Positions 54,768-63,509 are shown, counted from the first letter of the stretch. The stretch: DNA of 64,000 nucleotides from Streptomyces lacrimifluminis (GCF_014646095.1 NZ_BMMU01000021.1:1-64000), one strand, 5' to 3'. Numbers and translations: made by a program. Notes: generated by a model not told the origin, from the letters alone.

Positions 54768-55583
54768 ATGAGCGGTCGTCTGAGTGGTCGTGTCGCCCTT
54801 GTCACCGGCGGCACCCGCGGAGTCGGGGCGGGCATCGCGCGAGCCCTCGTCGAGGCGGGGGCGGAGGTGGTGGTCTGCGCTCGCCGGCCGCCTGAAGTCC
54901 CTTTGCCCGGCGTGGAGTTCAGGGCGGTCGATCTGCGGGACCGGGCCGCCGTGTACGACTTCGTCGGGGGGCTGCCTCGCCTCGACGTGCTCGTCAACAA
55001 CGTGGGGGGAAGTCCTTATCGGGCGTTGGGTGGTGCCGGTGCCGGTGCCGGTGCCGGTGCCGGTGCCGGGGGTGGGCGTGGAGGTGGAGACGGGGGTGCT
55101 GATGTCGAGCGGCATGTTCGGGTGATCGAGCTGAATCTGATCACGCCGCTCACCGTCTCCCTCGCCGCTTACGAGCATCTGAAACGGGCTCGGGGGTCCG
55201 TCGTGATGGTCGGCAGCGTGAGCGGGAGCCGTCCCTCGCCGGGGACCGCCGCGTACGGCGCCGCCAAGGCCGGGCTGGAGAACCTGGCCCGGTCGATGGC
55301 CGTGGAATGGGCGCCCGACATACGGGTCAACACCCTCGTCGTCGGCATGGTCCGCACCGAGCTGTCCCATCTGCACTACGGGGGTGACGACGGCCTCGAC
55401 GCCGTCGCCCGCACCGTGCCGGCGGGCCGCCTCGCCGAGCCGTCCGACATCGGTGCCGCCACGGTGTTCCTCGCCTCCGATGCCGCCGCGTACATCAGCG
55501 GGGCGAGTCTGCTGGTGCATGGTGGGGGGGAACGGCCCGCGTTTCTGGACGCGGCGACCGTGAACAGGGGTGGTGGTCGATAG
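54768..55583 (+). CDS. SDR oxidoreductase with Gly/Ala repeat insertion
   Basis: The 271-aa short-chain dehydrogenase has the standard TGGTRGVGAGIARAL cofactor motif, VNNVGG, a catalytic Ser in MVGSVSGSRPSP and YGAAKAG. Between residues about 85 and 115 it carries a (Gly-Ala)n insertion encoded by a GGTGCC hexamer array plus a Gly-rich run, which is absent from ordinary SDRs and sits in a loop after NNVGGSPYRALG. ATG at 54768 is chosen; the upstream 60 bases are a degenerate repeat of GGGAACGGC-like units. It probably belongs to the same degradation unit, with an unknown substrate. Confidence 0.82.
   Translation: MSGRLSGRVALVTGGTRGVGAGIARALVEAGAEVVVCARRPPEVPLPGVEFRAVDLRDRAAVYDFVGGLPRLDVLVNNVGGSPYRALGGAGAGAGAGAGAGGGRGGGDGGADVERHVRVIELNLITPLTVSLAAYEHLKRARGSVVMVGSVSGSRPSPGTAAYGAAKAGLENLARSMAVEWAPDIRVNTLVVGMVRTELSHLHYGGDDGLDAVARTVPAGRLAEPSDIGAATVFLASDAAAYISGASLLVHGGGERPAFLDAATVNRGGGR
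55032..55067 (+). repeat. (GGTGCC)6 microsatellite inside the SDR gene
   Basis: Six perfect tandem copies of GGTGCC encode a Gly-Ala run in the SDR. Unit length is a multiple of three, so changes in copy number would keep the frame. Confidence 0.9.
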
Positions 55584-55584
55584 C

Positions 55585-55714
55585 GGGTTTCTTCTCGCCC
55601 CCGCCGCCCCTACCCGTCCCATCCTTGGGGGCTGCGCCCCCAGACCCCCGCTGTCGGTCCTGAACGGGCCTCGTCCTCAAACTTCCCCAGAGGGGGACCC
55701 CCAGACGGGCTGAG
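55585..55714 (+). repeat. Dispersed intergenic repeat family A, copy 3
   Basis: CTTCTCGCCCCCGCCGCCCC, TACCCGTCCCATCC, a TGGGGGC/GCGCCCCCA hairpin and CCCCCAGACGGGCTGAGGG. Same order as the copy at 15292-15403. It follows the SDR stop (55583) at once and fills much of the 275-base gap to the convergent ankyrin gene; the remaining part (55715-55858) shows no gene. Confidence 0.7.
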
Positions 55715-55858
55715 GGTGCGGGCCGGTGCCGGAGGGGTTCGGGGTGGTGCTGGAGAGGTGTCGGCTGGGCTGGGGTCGTCGGGTACGTGGGGGTGTTTCG
55801 GTCGGTGGTGGTGAGACGCGGTGAATGGGCGGGTGGGAAACACGGCCCGAGCCGCGCC

Positions 55859-56596
55859 TCACCCCATCCCCAGCGCCCCCTCCAACATCGCCACGATCTC
55901 CGCGTGCCCGGTCCCCTGATCAACCCCCGCCACCACGTTCCCGTCCCGCACGAGCTCGACGGTCACCCCCTCCGCCCAGCGCCGCATCACATACTCCCCG
56001 CCGAACCCATGCGCACGCCCCAGCCCTGCCCGAAGCTCCGACGCCACGTCCAACCAGGTCCAGCGGCGGGCCTCCGCCAGCGCCTCCCCCCTCGACCCGG
56101 CGCCGTGCGCCAGCAGGGACCGTACACAGGCGGGGGAGCCCCGGCGGGCGGCCGTGACCAGTGGGGGTTCGCCGGTCGGGCCGGGGCGGTTCGGGTCCGC
56201 GCCCGCTGTCAGCAGTGCCTCGGCCACCGCCGCGTGACCGCATCGCAGGGCCCAGGTCAGGGCGGTGAAACCGAACGCCTCCATCGCGTCGGGAGCGGCC
56301 CCCGAAGCCAACAGCGCGCGAACGACCTCGGCGTGTCCGCCGCAGGCCGCCCCGCACAGAGGGAGGTCCGACCCCGTACTCAGCCGGTCGGGCGCGGCGC
56401 CGGCGGACAGCAGCAGCCGTACGATGCCGGGCTCGTCGCCCACCGCCGCCGCGTACAGGGCGGTCTGGCCGTCCTCGTCCACCGCTTCCGGGCTCATACC
56501 GAGACGCAGCAGCCGTACGACCGCGTCCTCGTCACCCGCGTACACCGCTGTGAAGAGATCGCGCTCACTGCCGATAGGCGGTTCTTGCCCGTTCAT
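55859..56596 (-). CDS. Ankyrin-repeat protein
   Basis: The 245-aa protein contains about four ankyrin repeats between residues 10 and 150: DLFTAVYAGDEDAVVRLLRLG, DGQTALYAAAVGDEPGIVRLLLSAGA, LPLCGAACGGHAEVVRALLASGA and FTALTWALRCGHAAVAEALLTAGA. A C-terminal part without repeats follows (LDVASELRAGLG to the end). It has no signal peptide and probably binds another protein in the cytoplasm. ATG at 56596 gives MNGQEPPIGSERD; an upstream ATG at 56659 is less likely. The metalloprotease-like gene lies 75 bases upstream on the same strand. Confidence 0.85.
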   Translation of the reverse strand: MNGQEPPIGSERDLFTAVYAGDEDAVVRLLRLGMSPEAVDEDGQTALYAAAVGDEPGIVRLLLSAGAAPDRLSTGSDLPLCGAACGGHAEVVRALLASGAAPDAMEAFGFTALTWALRCGHAAVAEALLTAGADPNRPGPTGEPPLVTAARRGSPACVRSLLAHGAGSRGEALAEARRWTWLDVASELRAGLGRAHGFGGEYVMRRWAEGVTVELVRDGNVVAGVDQGTGHAEIVAMLEGALGMG

Positions 56597-56671
56597 ACCT
56601 TCCGACCTTCGCTCGCGAAGGGCCGGTGAGGCAAAGGGTTTCGGGGTGAGGTGCCCCACGCCTCCCCGACG

Positions 56672-57601
56672 TCAGGTGTCGCACTCCAGCACCGTCCGGC
56701 ACACCCCGCACCGCGCCCGTACCCGCCCCCGCACCGGCACCCTGATCCGCTGGTGGCAGGTCGGACAGGGGAAAGAGACCCGCAGCGGACCGGGGCCGTC
56801 ATGGTCACCAGGGGGGTCGGTGGAGTCCGGGGTGAAGCTGTAGGGAACACCGCCCGGCTGTGACGCGTCCGGCGAGGGGTGATCCTGGGCATGGCGGCGG
56901 TCGCGCGCGTACCGTCGCCGGCCCGCCCAGCCCGCCGCCGTCAGCGGGGGCCGGCGGGTGTCGCGGCGGGCCAGCTCCATGCCCGCCGTGTACGCCGTGT
57001 ACGCCTGCGGACTGGTGAACCAGATCGCGGGATCCTCGTCGAAGAGCAGCGCACGCTTGGCCAGGACGTACCCGAACTCCTCCGGTGTGAGATAGCCGAG
57101 CTTCTGCGAGGAGGCCGCGTCCTCGCGGAAGGCGTCGAGGAGCAGCCAGCCCGCACCCAGGTACGCCGCCGCCGTGTCCGTGAGGATCTCGTTGTCCCGG
57201 GTCCCGGGGAAGGACAGGTCCAGGCGGTGCAGATAGACGTGCATCACCTCGTGCGCGAGGGCCGCGCCGATGTCCCTGCGATGGGTGCGGAAGCGGTCGT
57301 TCAACTCGATGAAGTACTCGGGGCCCGCAGCCAGTTCGACGTTCGCCGCGTGGGTCATCTCGCGGAAGCCGACGATCATGCGCGCGTCCGGCAGCCGGTA
57401 GTGGCGCACCATCTCGTGGGCCACGCGCTGCGCGCCGAGATACAGGTCGTCGGTGTCGCAGAAGGCCACGTCGGCCGGGGCCACGCTGGTGGCGAAGGTC
57501 TGGACGGTGTCGTACGACAGCCTCTTGTAGAGCGCGTTGATCGCGGCCCGCACCGTCTCCAGGTGCGGATAGCCGTGCTCGACCGGTCCGCCGTTCGCCA
57601 C
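56672..57601 (-). CDS. HExxH zinc metalloprotease-like protein with C-terminal zinc ribbon
   Basis: I do not recognise a named family, but the 309-aa protein has a gluzincin-type site: HEVMH at residues 117-121, and NEILTDTAAAYLGAG about 17 residues later, giving the ExxTD third-ligand pattern. A linker rich in Asp/Pro follows (about 230-265), and the last 35 residues carry two CxxC knuckles (CPTCHQRIRV and CGVCRTVLEC), a zinc ribbon. It has no signal peptide or membrane helix, so it probably acts in the cytoplasm. GTG at 57601 is the start. It is divergent from the secreted protease gene. Confidence 0.7.
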   Translation of the reverse strand: MANGGPVEHGYPHLETVRAAINALYKRLSYDTVQTFATSVAPADVAFCDTDDLYLGAQRVAHEMVRHYRLPDARMIVGFREMTHAANVELAAGPEYFIELNDRFRTHRRDIGAALAHEVMHVYLHRLDLSFPGTRDNEILTDTAAAYLGAGWLLLDAFREDAASSQKLGYLTPEEFGYVLAKRALLFDEDPAIWFTSPQAYTAYTAGMELARRDTRRPPLTAAGWAGRRRYARDRRHAQDHPSPDASQPGGVPYSFTPDSTDPPGDHDGPGPLRVSFPCPTCHQRIRVPVRGRVRARCGVCRTVLECDT

Positions 57602-57780
57602 GTCCGTACCCCCAAGACGCCTGAACTCTCTTCCACTCTACGTGCGGGGGAGCTGTCGGTAAGAGCGGGTTTCCGACCGTCCGGTTCCGCCGCGGGCACG
57701 TGAGATCCGCCCTTGTCCCACACCCGATCTGATCTTCATACTTGCGTTCTTTGTCATCACCCCCCACGAAAGGACGTACG

Positions 57781-58575
57781 TTGACCCACACCTCGTCGGT
57801 CGGAAGAGGTCTCTCCCTGGTCAAGCGGGCCGCGGCGGTCGGTGCCGCGGCCCTCGCGATCGGGAGCCTCCAGCCGCTCGCCGCACAGGCCGCGCCCGCG
57901 CCCGTCGTAGGAGGAACGCCCGCCGCGCAGAGCGAGTTCCCGTGGCTCGTGCACCTCTCGATGGGCTGCGGCGGCGCGCTCTACAAGAAGGACGTCGTCC
58001 TGACCGCCGCCCACTGTCTGGACGGCTCCGGCGCCAACACGGGCATCACCGTCACCGCGGGAGTCGCCGACCTGAACGCCCCGGGTGCGATCAAGGTCAA
58101 GTCGACCAAGGTCCGCCAGGCGCCGGGCTACGACGGCAACGGCAAGGACTGGGCGCTCATCAAGCTCGCCCGGCCGATCAACAAGCCCACGCTGAAGATC
58201 GCCACGACCACCCGGTACAACCGCGGCACGTTCACCGTCGCGGGCTGGGGCGACACCTCGGAGAGCGCCGGCACCGGCACGACCAAGCTCCTGAAGGCCA
58301 CCGTCCCGTACGTCAGCGACGCGGGCTGCAAGCTGCACTACGGCAAGCGGCTCGTGCCCGGCGACGAACTGTGCGCCGGCTATCTGGCGGGCGGCGTCGA
58401 CACCTGTCAGGGCGACTCCGGCGGGCCCATGTTCCGCAAGGACGACACCGGCGCCTGGATCCAGGTCGGCATCGTCAGCTGGGGCGACGGCTGCGCCCGG
58501 CCCGGCGTACCCGGCGTCTACTCCCAGGTGTCCACGTTCGCGAAGGACATAGCCCGGGCGGCGTCCGCGCTGTAG
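57781..58575 (+). CDS. Secreted trypsin-like serine protease
   Basis: The 264-aa preproprotein has a Sec signal (about 1-38, basic VKR then an Ala-rich core ending AAQAAPA) and a mature part starting VVGGTPAAQ. The catalytic triad is H78 in LTAAHC, D123 in GKDWALIKL and S213 in CQGDSGGP. D207, six residues before S213, is the position of the primary-specificity Asp, so cleavage after Arg/Lys is expected. TTG at 57781 is used: AAAGGA lies 7 bases upstream, and no other start gives a signal peptide this well placed. A hairpin follows the stop. Confidence 0.9.
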   Translation: MTHTSSVGRGLSLVKRAAAVGAAALAIGSLQPLAAQAAPAPVVGGTPAAQSEFPWLVHLSMGCGGALYKKDVVLTAAHCLDGSGANTGITVTAGVADLNAPGAIKVKSTKVRQAPGYDGNGKDWALIKLARPINKPTLKIATTTRYNRGTFTVAGWGDTSESAGTGTTKLLKATVPYVSDAGCKLHYGKRLVPGDELCAGYLAGGVDTCQGDSGGPMFRKDDTGAWIQVGIVSWGDGCARPGVPGVYSQVSTFAKDIARAASAL

Positions 58576-58586
58576 GGCGACCGAGT

Positions 58587-58611
58587 CCGGCGGGGCGCCC
58601 GGTCCCGCCGG
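58587..58611 (+). terminator. Stem-loop after the protease gene
   Basis: CCGGCGGG (58587-58594) pairs perfectly with CCCGCCGG (58604-58611) across a 9-base loop, 11 bases after the protease stop. Confidence 0.65.
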
Positions 58612-58619
58612 AAACGGCT

Positions 58620-59046
58620 CGCCACTTCCCGCCCAGGCTGGCCGTAACCGCCGTAACCGCCGTAACCGCCGTAACCGCCGTAACCGCCGTACTCGTTCTC
58701 GACCCGCACCATCAGCACCCGGTCCGCCCCGGCCGGCCGGCCGCGACACGATCTCCGGGAGAGACGGCCGCACGATCGCCCACAGCCCCGCCTCCCGCAC
58801 CGCGCCCGGGACCGGCCCGGTGCCCGGCATCGCGGACGTCACCGGGGTGCGGCTCGTGCGGGTTCCACGGGACGTACGTCTCCACGCGGTCGAGGCCCAG
58901 CGCCCGCGGCACCGCCGGCCTTGCGCCTGCGGCTCCTCGTGCACCCGGAACCAGTGCGGCGCCCCGGACAGCAGCCGCACCGGCCGCCCGGCCGGCGGGA
59001 ATTCCGTGTCCCTCACCGTGAACTCGCTCAGGTGGCGCACCCTCAC
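58620..59046 (-). pseudogene. Decayed GH35 beta-galactosidase
   Basis: Conserved pieces of a glycoside hydrolase family 35 N-terminus follow each other in the right order but in three different minus-strand frames. First comes FTVRDTEF and GRPVRLLSGAPHWFRVHEE (from 59046), then LDRVETYVPWNPHEPHPGD, then REAGLWAIVRP, and finally VRVENEYGGYG with the NEYG that normally carries the acid/base Glu. At least three frame changes and a lost 3' half mean no full enzyme can be made. A 9-bp tandem array sits right after the NEYG codons. The neighbouring AraC-type fragment, in the opposite direction, is also broken. Confidence 0.75.
58642..58695. repeat. 9-bp minisatellite in the GH35 remnant
   Basis: Five perfect copies of CCGTAACCG (58642-58686) followed by one diverged copy (CCGTACTCG). 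On the minus strand the array encodes Gly-Tyr-Gly units that extend the NEYG motif of the broken beta-galactosidase. Confidence 0.88.
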
Positions 59047-59086
59047 CTCTGGCGGCGGCGCCGTCCATGGACAAAGATCAGCGCCA

Positions 59087-59540
59087 GTCGGACCCGGGGA
59101 CCGGGATCCTCAACTGCTCGTCGCCCTGTGCCGCACCCGCGCCGACCTGGCACCCGACGGCGACCAGGTCCTCGCCGCCCTCGCCCGGGACGCCTGCCGG
59201 CCCCTGAGCGTCGCCGAACACGCCGCCCGGCACGGCATGACCCCCGCCGGACTGCGCACCGCCGTACGACGCGGCGCCGGATGCGGCCCCAAGGACTACC
59301 TCCTCGGCATCCGGCTCGGCCGTGCCCAAAGAACCCTCGCCGCCACCGAACTGCCCGTCGCCGCCGTCGCCCGCCGTGTCGGCTACGACGACCCCGCGTA
59401 CTTCTCCCGCCTCTTCACCCGCCGCGTCGGCATGGCCCCACTTCCGGGCCCGACAGGGACGCACGGTCCCGGGCGGCTGGAACGACCGCGTCCCCGACCC
59501 CGCCGACCCACCGACGATCGAACACCCGCACACGACATGA
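59087..59540 (+). pseudogene. Truncated, frameshifted AraC-family regulator
   Basis: The fragment reads the C-terminal AraC DNA-binding domain: LSVAEHAARHGMTPAGLRTAVRRG (first helix-turn-helix) and LGRAQRTLAATELPVAAVARRVGYDDPAYFSRLFTRRVG (second). Shortly after RRVG the frame shifts, and the expected end (FRARQGRTVPGGW, NDRVPDPADPP) is found in another frame, stopping at 59540. The N-terminal sensing domain is missing, with GH35 sequence in its place. The pair looks like a sugar-utilisation enzyme and its regulator that decayed together. Confidence 0.65.
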
Positions 59541-59626
59541 CGCCGGGATCCCGTCCACCCCACCCAGCCCGCGCAACCCCGACGCCCCACGGCCCGCCCG
59601 ATCCGCGCCACGTAATGTGGACGCCC

Positions 59627-59971
59627 ATGACCACCAGCAACAACCGTGAAGTCGACCCCGCGATCCGAGCGGAACTCGGCCGGTTGCGCGAGAGCATCGA
59701 CAACATCGACGCCGCCGTCGTCCACATGCTCGCCGAGCGCTTCAAGTGCACCCAGCAGGTCGGCCATCTCAAGGCCGCACACCACCTGCCGCCCGCCGAC
59801 CCGAACCGCGAGGCCCAGCAGATCGCCCGCCTGCGCAGACTGGCCGAAAGTGCCAACCTCGACCCCGCGTTCGCCGAGAAACTCCTGAACTTCATCATCG
59901 CCGAAGTGATCAGACACCACGAGCGCATCGCCGAGGACGCCCTGAACGGCGTGAAACCACCGGTGAATTGA
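59627..59971 (+). CDS. Chorismate mutase (type II, AroQ)
   Basis: The 114-aa all-helical protein has the AroQ pattern: LGRLRESIDNIDAAVVHMLAERFKCTQQVG with the catalytic Arg/Lys positions in helix 1, ADPNREAQQIARLRRLAE, then FAEKLLNFIIAEVIRHHERI. It converts chorismate to prephenate for Phe/Tyr synthesis. The in-frame sequence upstream is the AraC remnant, not part of this gene. ATG at 59627 is chosen, with ATG at 59615 as an alternative; no strong ribosome-binding site is visible. It lacks a signal peptide, so it is cytoplasmic. Confidence 0.87.
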   Translation: MTTSNNREVDPAIRAELGRLRESIDNIDAAVVHMLAERFKCTQQVGHLKAAHHLPPADPNREAQQIARLRRLAESANLDPAFAEKLLNFIIAEVIRHHERIAEDALNGVKPPVN

Positions 59972-60110
59972 CCCCCGGGGCGTGACAGCCGGGTCCCCGC
60001 GGAGGCATGCTGCGCTGTGCACTCCATGTGCACTCGCAGTCAGCTGACGGGCACGGCGCGTCAGCGGCGCGGGCACCAGCCGGTTGCCCACACGGGAGGG
60101 ACGTCGGGCC

Positions 60111-60659
60111 ATGCCGTCGGATGCCAAGATCCTCATCGTCGACGACCACGAGGACACCCTGTACGCCCTGGAAAGCGCCCTGGCCCCGCTCGGCTACCTG
60201 CTCGCCCGCGCCACCAGCGGCGACGAGGCGCTCAAACAGGTACTGCGCGGCCAGGTCGGCCTCCTCCTGCTCGACGTACGCATGCCCGGCGTCAGCGGCC
60301 TCGACGTCGTGCGCTACATGCGCCGTCTCGAACAGACCCAGCGCATCCCCGTCGTCCTGCTCACCGGCTTCGGCCCCGACGCCGAACTCACCTCCACCGC
60401 CTTCGGACTCGGCGTCGCCGACCTCGTCATGAAACCCGTCGACCCCTGGACCCTGCGCGCCAAGGTCCGCTACCTGTACGACGCCCACCGCCGCCACCTG
60501 GCCCTCGAACAGGAAGTGCGGGAACTGCGCGCCCGAGTCAAGGACCACGACGTACTCACCGAACACACCCTGCGCCCCGCCCTCCCGCACCCCCGCGGGA
60601 CCGACGACGGGCCTGCCCGGGTCCCCGGCCCGGAACTGGAGGAGGGCCGCCGCGCGTAG
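60111..60659 (+). CDS. Response regulator (receiver plus coiled coil)
   Basis: The 182-aa protein is a CheY-like receiver: acidic pair D11/D12 in ILIVDDHEDT, phospho-acceptor D55 in LLLLDVRMPG, T85 in VVLLTGF and K108 in LVMKPVDPW. After residue 115 a charged helix follows (HRRHLALEQEVRELRARVKDH), likely a coiled coil, and then a Pro/Gly-rich tail. There is no DNA-binding output domain and no histidine kinase next to it. ATG at 60111 follows GGGAGGGACG; an upstream in-frame ATG at 60084 is less likely. Confidence 0.85.
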   Translation: MPSDAKILIVDDHEDTLYALESALAPLGYLLARATSGDEALKQVLRGQVGLLLLDVRMPGVSGLDVVRYMRRLEQTQRIPVVLLTGFGPDAELTSTAFGLGVADLVMKPVDPWTLRAKVRYLYDAHRRHLALEQEVRELRARVKDHDVLTEHTLRPALPHPRGTDDGPARVPGPELEEGRRA

Positions 60660-60773
60660 GCAGCGTCCGAGCCCCGCAAACGGCCCCACGGGCCGGACGG
60701 AGGCAGGGGCGCGCGCACGGACAAAGGCCGTGTACCGATCCGCCCCTGTGCCCTGTCGGCGGCATCAGGCAGC

Positions 60774-63290
60774 ATGTCCTCCATGTCCGTACTGACGCGC
60801 GACGAAGCGCAAGCCCGTGCCACCCTCCTGGACGTCCACCGGTACACGGTCGAACTCGACCTCACCACCGGGGACGACACCTTCGACTCCCGTACCGTGA
60901 TCCGCTTCGCGGTGACGGCGGGCCACACCGGCGCGGACACGTTCGTCGAGGTCAGGCCCGCCGAGCTGCGATCGGCCACCCTCGACGGCCGGCCCCTGGA
61001 CACCGGCACCCTCACCGACGGCCGACTGCCCCTGACGGGCCTCGCCGAGGGCGAGCACGAACTGCGCGTGGACGCCGCGATGCGCTACTCCCGCACCGGC
61101 GAGGGCATGCACCGCTTCACCGACCCCGTCGACGACGAGACCTACCTCTACACCCAGATGTCCCTGGACGACGCGGCAGCCGTCTTCGCCAACTTCAACC
61201 AGCCCGACCTCAAGGCCGTCTTCGAGTTCACCGTGCGCGCCCCCGAGGGCTGGACCGTCCTCGCCAACGGCATCACCACCGAAACCAGCGACGGACTCTG
61301 GCAGGCCGCCCCCACCCCGCGCATCTCCACCTACCTCGTCGCCGTCGCCGCCGGCCCCTGGCACTCCGTCCGCAGCGAGCACCGCGGCCTCCCCTTCGGC
61401 CTGCACTGCCGCCGCTCCCTCGCCCCCCACCTCGACACCGACGCCGACGAACTCCTCGACATCACGCGCGCGTGCTTCGACCGCTACCACGAGAAGTTCG
61501 AGGAGCCCTACCCCTTCGACTCCTACGACCAGGCGTTCGTCCCCGAGTTCAACTTCGGCGCCATGGAGAACCCCGGCCTCGTCACCTTCCGCGACGAGTT
61601 CGTCTACCGTTCCGCCGTCACCGACACCGAACGCCAGACCCGCGCCATGGTCATCGCCCACGAGATGGCCCACATGTGGTTCGGCGACCTCGTCACCCTC
61701 CAGTGGTGGGACGACATCTGGCTGAACGAGTCCTTCGCGGAGTACATGGGCTACCAGACCCTCACCGAGGCCACCCGCTACACCGACACCTGGACCGACT
61801 TCGGCGTCTCCCGCAAGGCCTGGGGCTACGACGCCGACCAGCGCCCCTCCACCCACCCCGTCGCCCCCGAGGCCGTCGACGACACCGCCGCCGCCCTCGT
61901 CAACTTCGACGGCATCTCCTACGCCAAGGGCGCCTCCGCCCTGCGCCAACTCGTCGCCTGGCTCGGCGAGAAGGACTTCCTGGCCGGCATCAACACCCAC
62001 TTCGCCCGCCACCGCTTCGGCAACGCCACCCTGGCCGACTTCATCGACTCCCTGGCCGCCGCCACCGAACGCGACGTCCACGCCTGGGCCGACGCCTGGC
62101 TGCGCACCACCGGCGTCGACACCCTCACCCCGCGCCTCACCAACGGCGACGCCGGCGGGTACACCCTCACCGTCCGCCACGACGGCAGCCGCCCCCACCG
62201 CGTCGCCGTGGGCCTCTACGACCACGACGCCGGCGGCGACGGCACGCTCACCCTCCGCGAGCGCCTCCACGTCGACGTCCCCCAGGACGCCCCGGAGCCC
62301 ATCGGCAAGCGCCCCGCCCTGCTCCTCGTCAACGACGGCGACCTGACCTACGCCAAGGTCCGCTTCGACCCCGAGTCCTTCAAGACCGTCCGCACCGCCC
62401 TCTCCGGCCTCCCCGACCCGCTCACCCGCGCGGTCGTCTGGAACGCCCTGCGCGACGCCGTACGCGACGGCCAACTCCCGCCCGCGGACTATCTGGAGAC
62501 CGTCCGCGCCCACCTCCCGCGCGAAACGGACCTCGCCCTCGTCCAGGGCGTCCTCACCTTCGCGTCGACCGTCGTCGCCGACCGCTACCTGCCCCCGCAA
62601 AAACGCCCCGCGGCCCTCGCCGCCCTCGCCTCCCTGTGCCGCGACCTCATCCGCCGCACCGAGGACGGCGACCACCCCGGCCTGCGCCTCATCGCCGTAC
62701 GCCACTTCATCGACGTCGCCGCCCACCCCGACACCATCGCCGCCTGGCTCGCCGACGGCACGGTCCCCGGCGGCCCCGAACTCGACCCCGAACTGCGCTG
62801 GCGCGTCCTGGCCAGGCTCGCGGTCCTCGGCGCCACCGACGAGGCGGAGATCGACGCCGAACTCGCCCGTGACCCCAGCGCCTCCGGCCAGGAAGGCGCC
62901 GCCCGCTGCCGGGCCGCCCTGCCCGACCCCGAGGCCAAACTCCGGGCCTGGGAACAGATGTTCAGCTCGGACGCGCTCTCCACCTACCTCTTCGTCGCCA
63001 CCGCCCAGGGCTTCTGGCAGCCCGAACAGACCGACCTCACCGAGGAGTACGTCAAGCGGTACTGGACCGACGCCGTCGCCGTCGCCGCCGGCCGCGGCCC
63101 CGCCATGGCCGACGCCGCCGGCCGCTGGGCCTTCCCCGCCCACGCCGTCACCCCCGACACCCTCCGCCTCGGCGAGGAGTGCCTGCGCGACGCCGCCCCC
63201 ATACCGGCACTGCGCCGCAAACTCGCCGACCAACTCGACGACCTGGACCGCGCACTGCGCGTACGGGAAGGAGCGCGGGAGCAGGCGTAA
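60774..63290 (+). CDS. pepN: Aminopeptidase N (M1 family)
   Basis: The 838-aa zinc metallopeptidase removes N-terminal residues from peptides. The exopeptidase motif GAMEN is near residue 263, the zinc site HEMAH near 296 with the third ligand in NESFAEYMGY about 20 residues later. The N-terminal beta domain and the helical C-terminal ERAP1-like domain are both present, so the length is complete. It has no signal peptide, as in other actinobacterial PepN. ATG at 60774 is preceded by a weak AGG; ATG at 60783 (MSVLTRDEA) is equally plausible. Confidence 0.93.
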   Translation: MSSMSVLTRDEAQARATLLDVHRYTVELDLTTGDDTFDSRTVIRFAVTAGHTGADTFVEVRPAELRSATLDGRPLDTGTLTDGRLPLTGLAEGEHELRVDAAMRYSRTGEGMHRFTDPVDDETYLYTQMSLDDAAAVFANFNQPDLKAVFEFTVRAPEGWTVLANGITTETSDGLWQAAPTPRISTYLVAVAAGPWHSVRSEHRGLPFGLHCRRSLAPHLDTDADELLDITRACFDRYHEKFEEPYPFDSYDQAFVPEFNFGAMENPGLVTFRDEFVYRSAVTDTERQTRAMVIAHEMAHMWFGDLVTLQWWDDIWLNESFAEYMGYQTLTEATRYTDTWTDFGVSRKAWGYDADQRPSTHPVAPEAVDDTAAALVNFDGISYAKGASALRQLVAWLGEKDFLAGINTHFARHRFGNATLADFIDSLAAATERDVHAWADAWLRTTGVDTLTPRLTNGDAGGYTLTVRHDGSRPHRVAVGLYDHDAGGDGTLTLRERLHVDVPQDAPEPIGKRPALLLVNDGDLTYAKVRFDPESFKTVRTALSGLPDPLTRAVVWNALRDAVRDGQLPPADYLETVRAHLPRETDLALVQGVLTFASTVVADRYLPPQKRPAALAALASLCRDLIRRTEDGDHPGLRLIAVRHFIDVAAHPDTIAAWLADGTVPGGPELDPELRWRVLARLAVLGATDEAEIDAELARDPSASGQEGAARCRAALPDPEAKLRAWEQMFSSDALSTYLFVATAQGFWQPEQTDLTEEYVKRYWTDAVAVAAGRGPAMADAAGRWAFPAHAVTPDTLRLGEECLRDAAPIPALRRKLADQLDDLDRALRVREGAREQA

Positions 63291-63509
63291 CGCCCCCACC
63301 GTCCGGAACGGGTACGTACGGGTACGGGCAACGGGCCCGCGTACGGTACGGGTGTCCGTGTGGGGCCGGGGACACCCCCTGCTCCACACACCCTCCCCAC
63401 GGCAAGCCCCGTACCCCCTTTCGGGTTCCGATCGTTGGTCTTCCCGGGCGCGTCGCCCCAGCCCCGTTCAAGCTGGAACTCCCCAGCCACGCGCCCCGGG
63501 AGGACCACC

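Noticed and set aside
58642..58695. CRISPR-like array
   Set aside because: The repeats are 9 bases long and have no spacers.
58820..59971. A fusion of an AraC domain with chorismate mutase
   Set aside because: The frame is open throughout, but the AraC part is truncated and its own end is found in another frame, so the link is accidental. Chorismate mutase has a full-length start of its own.
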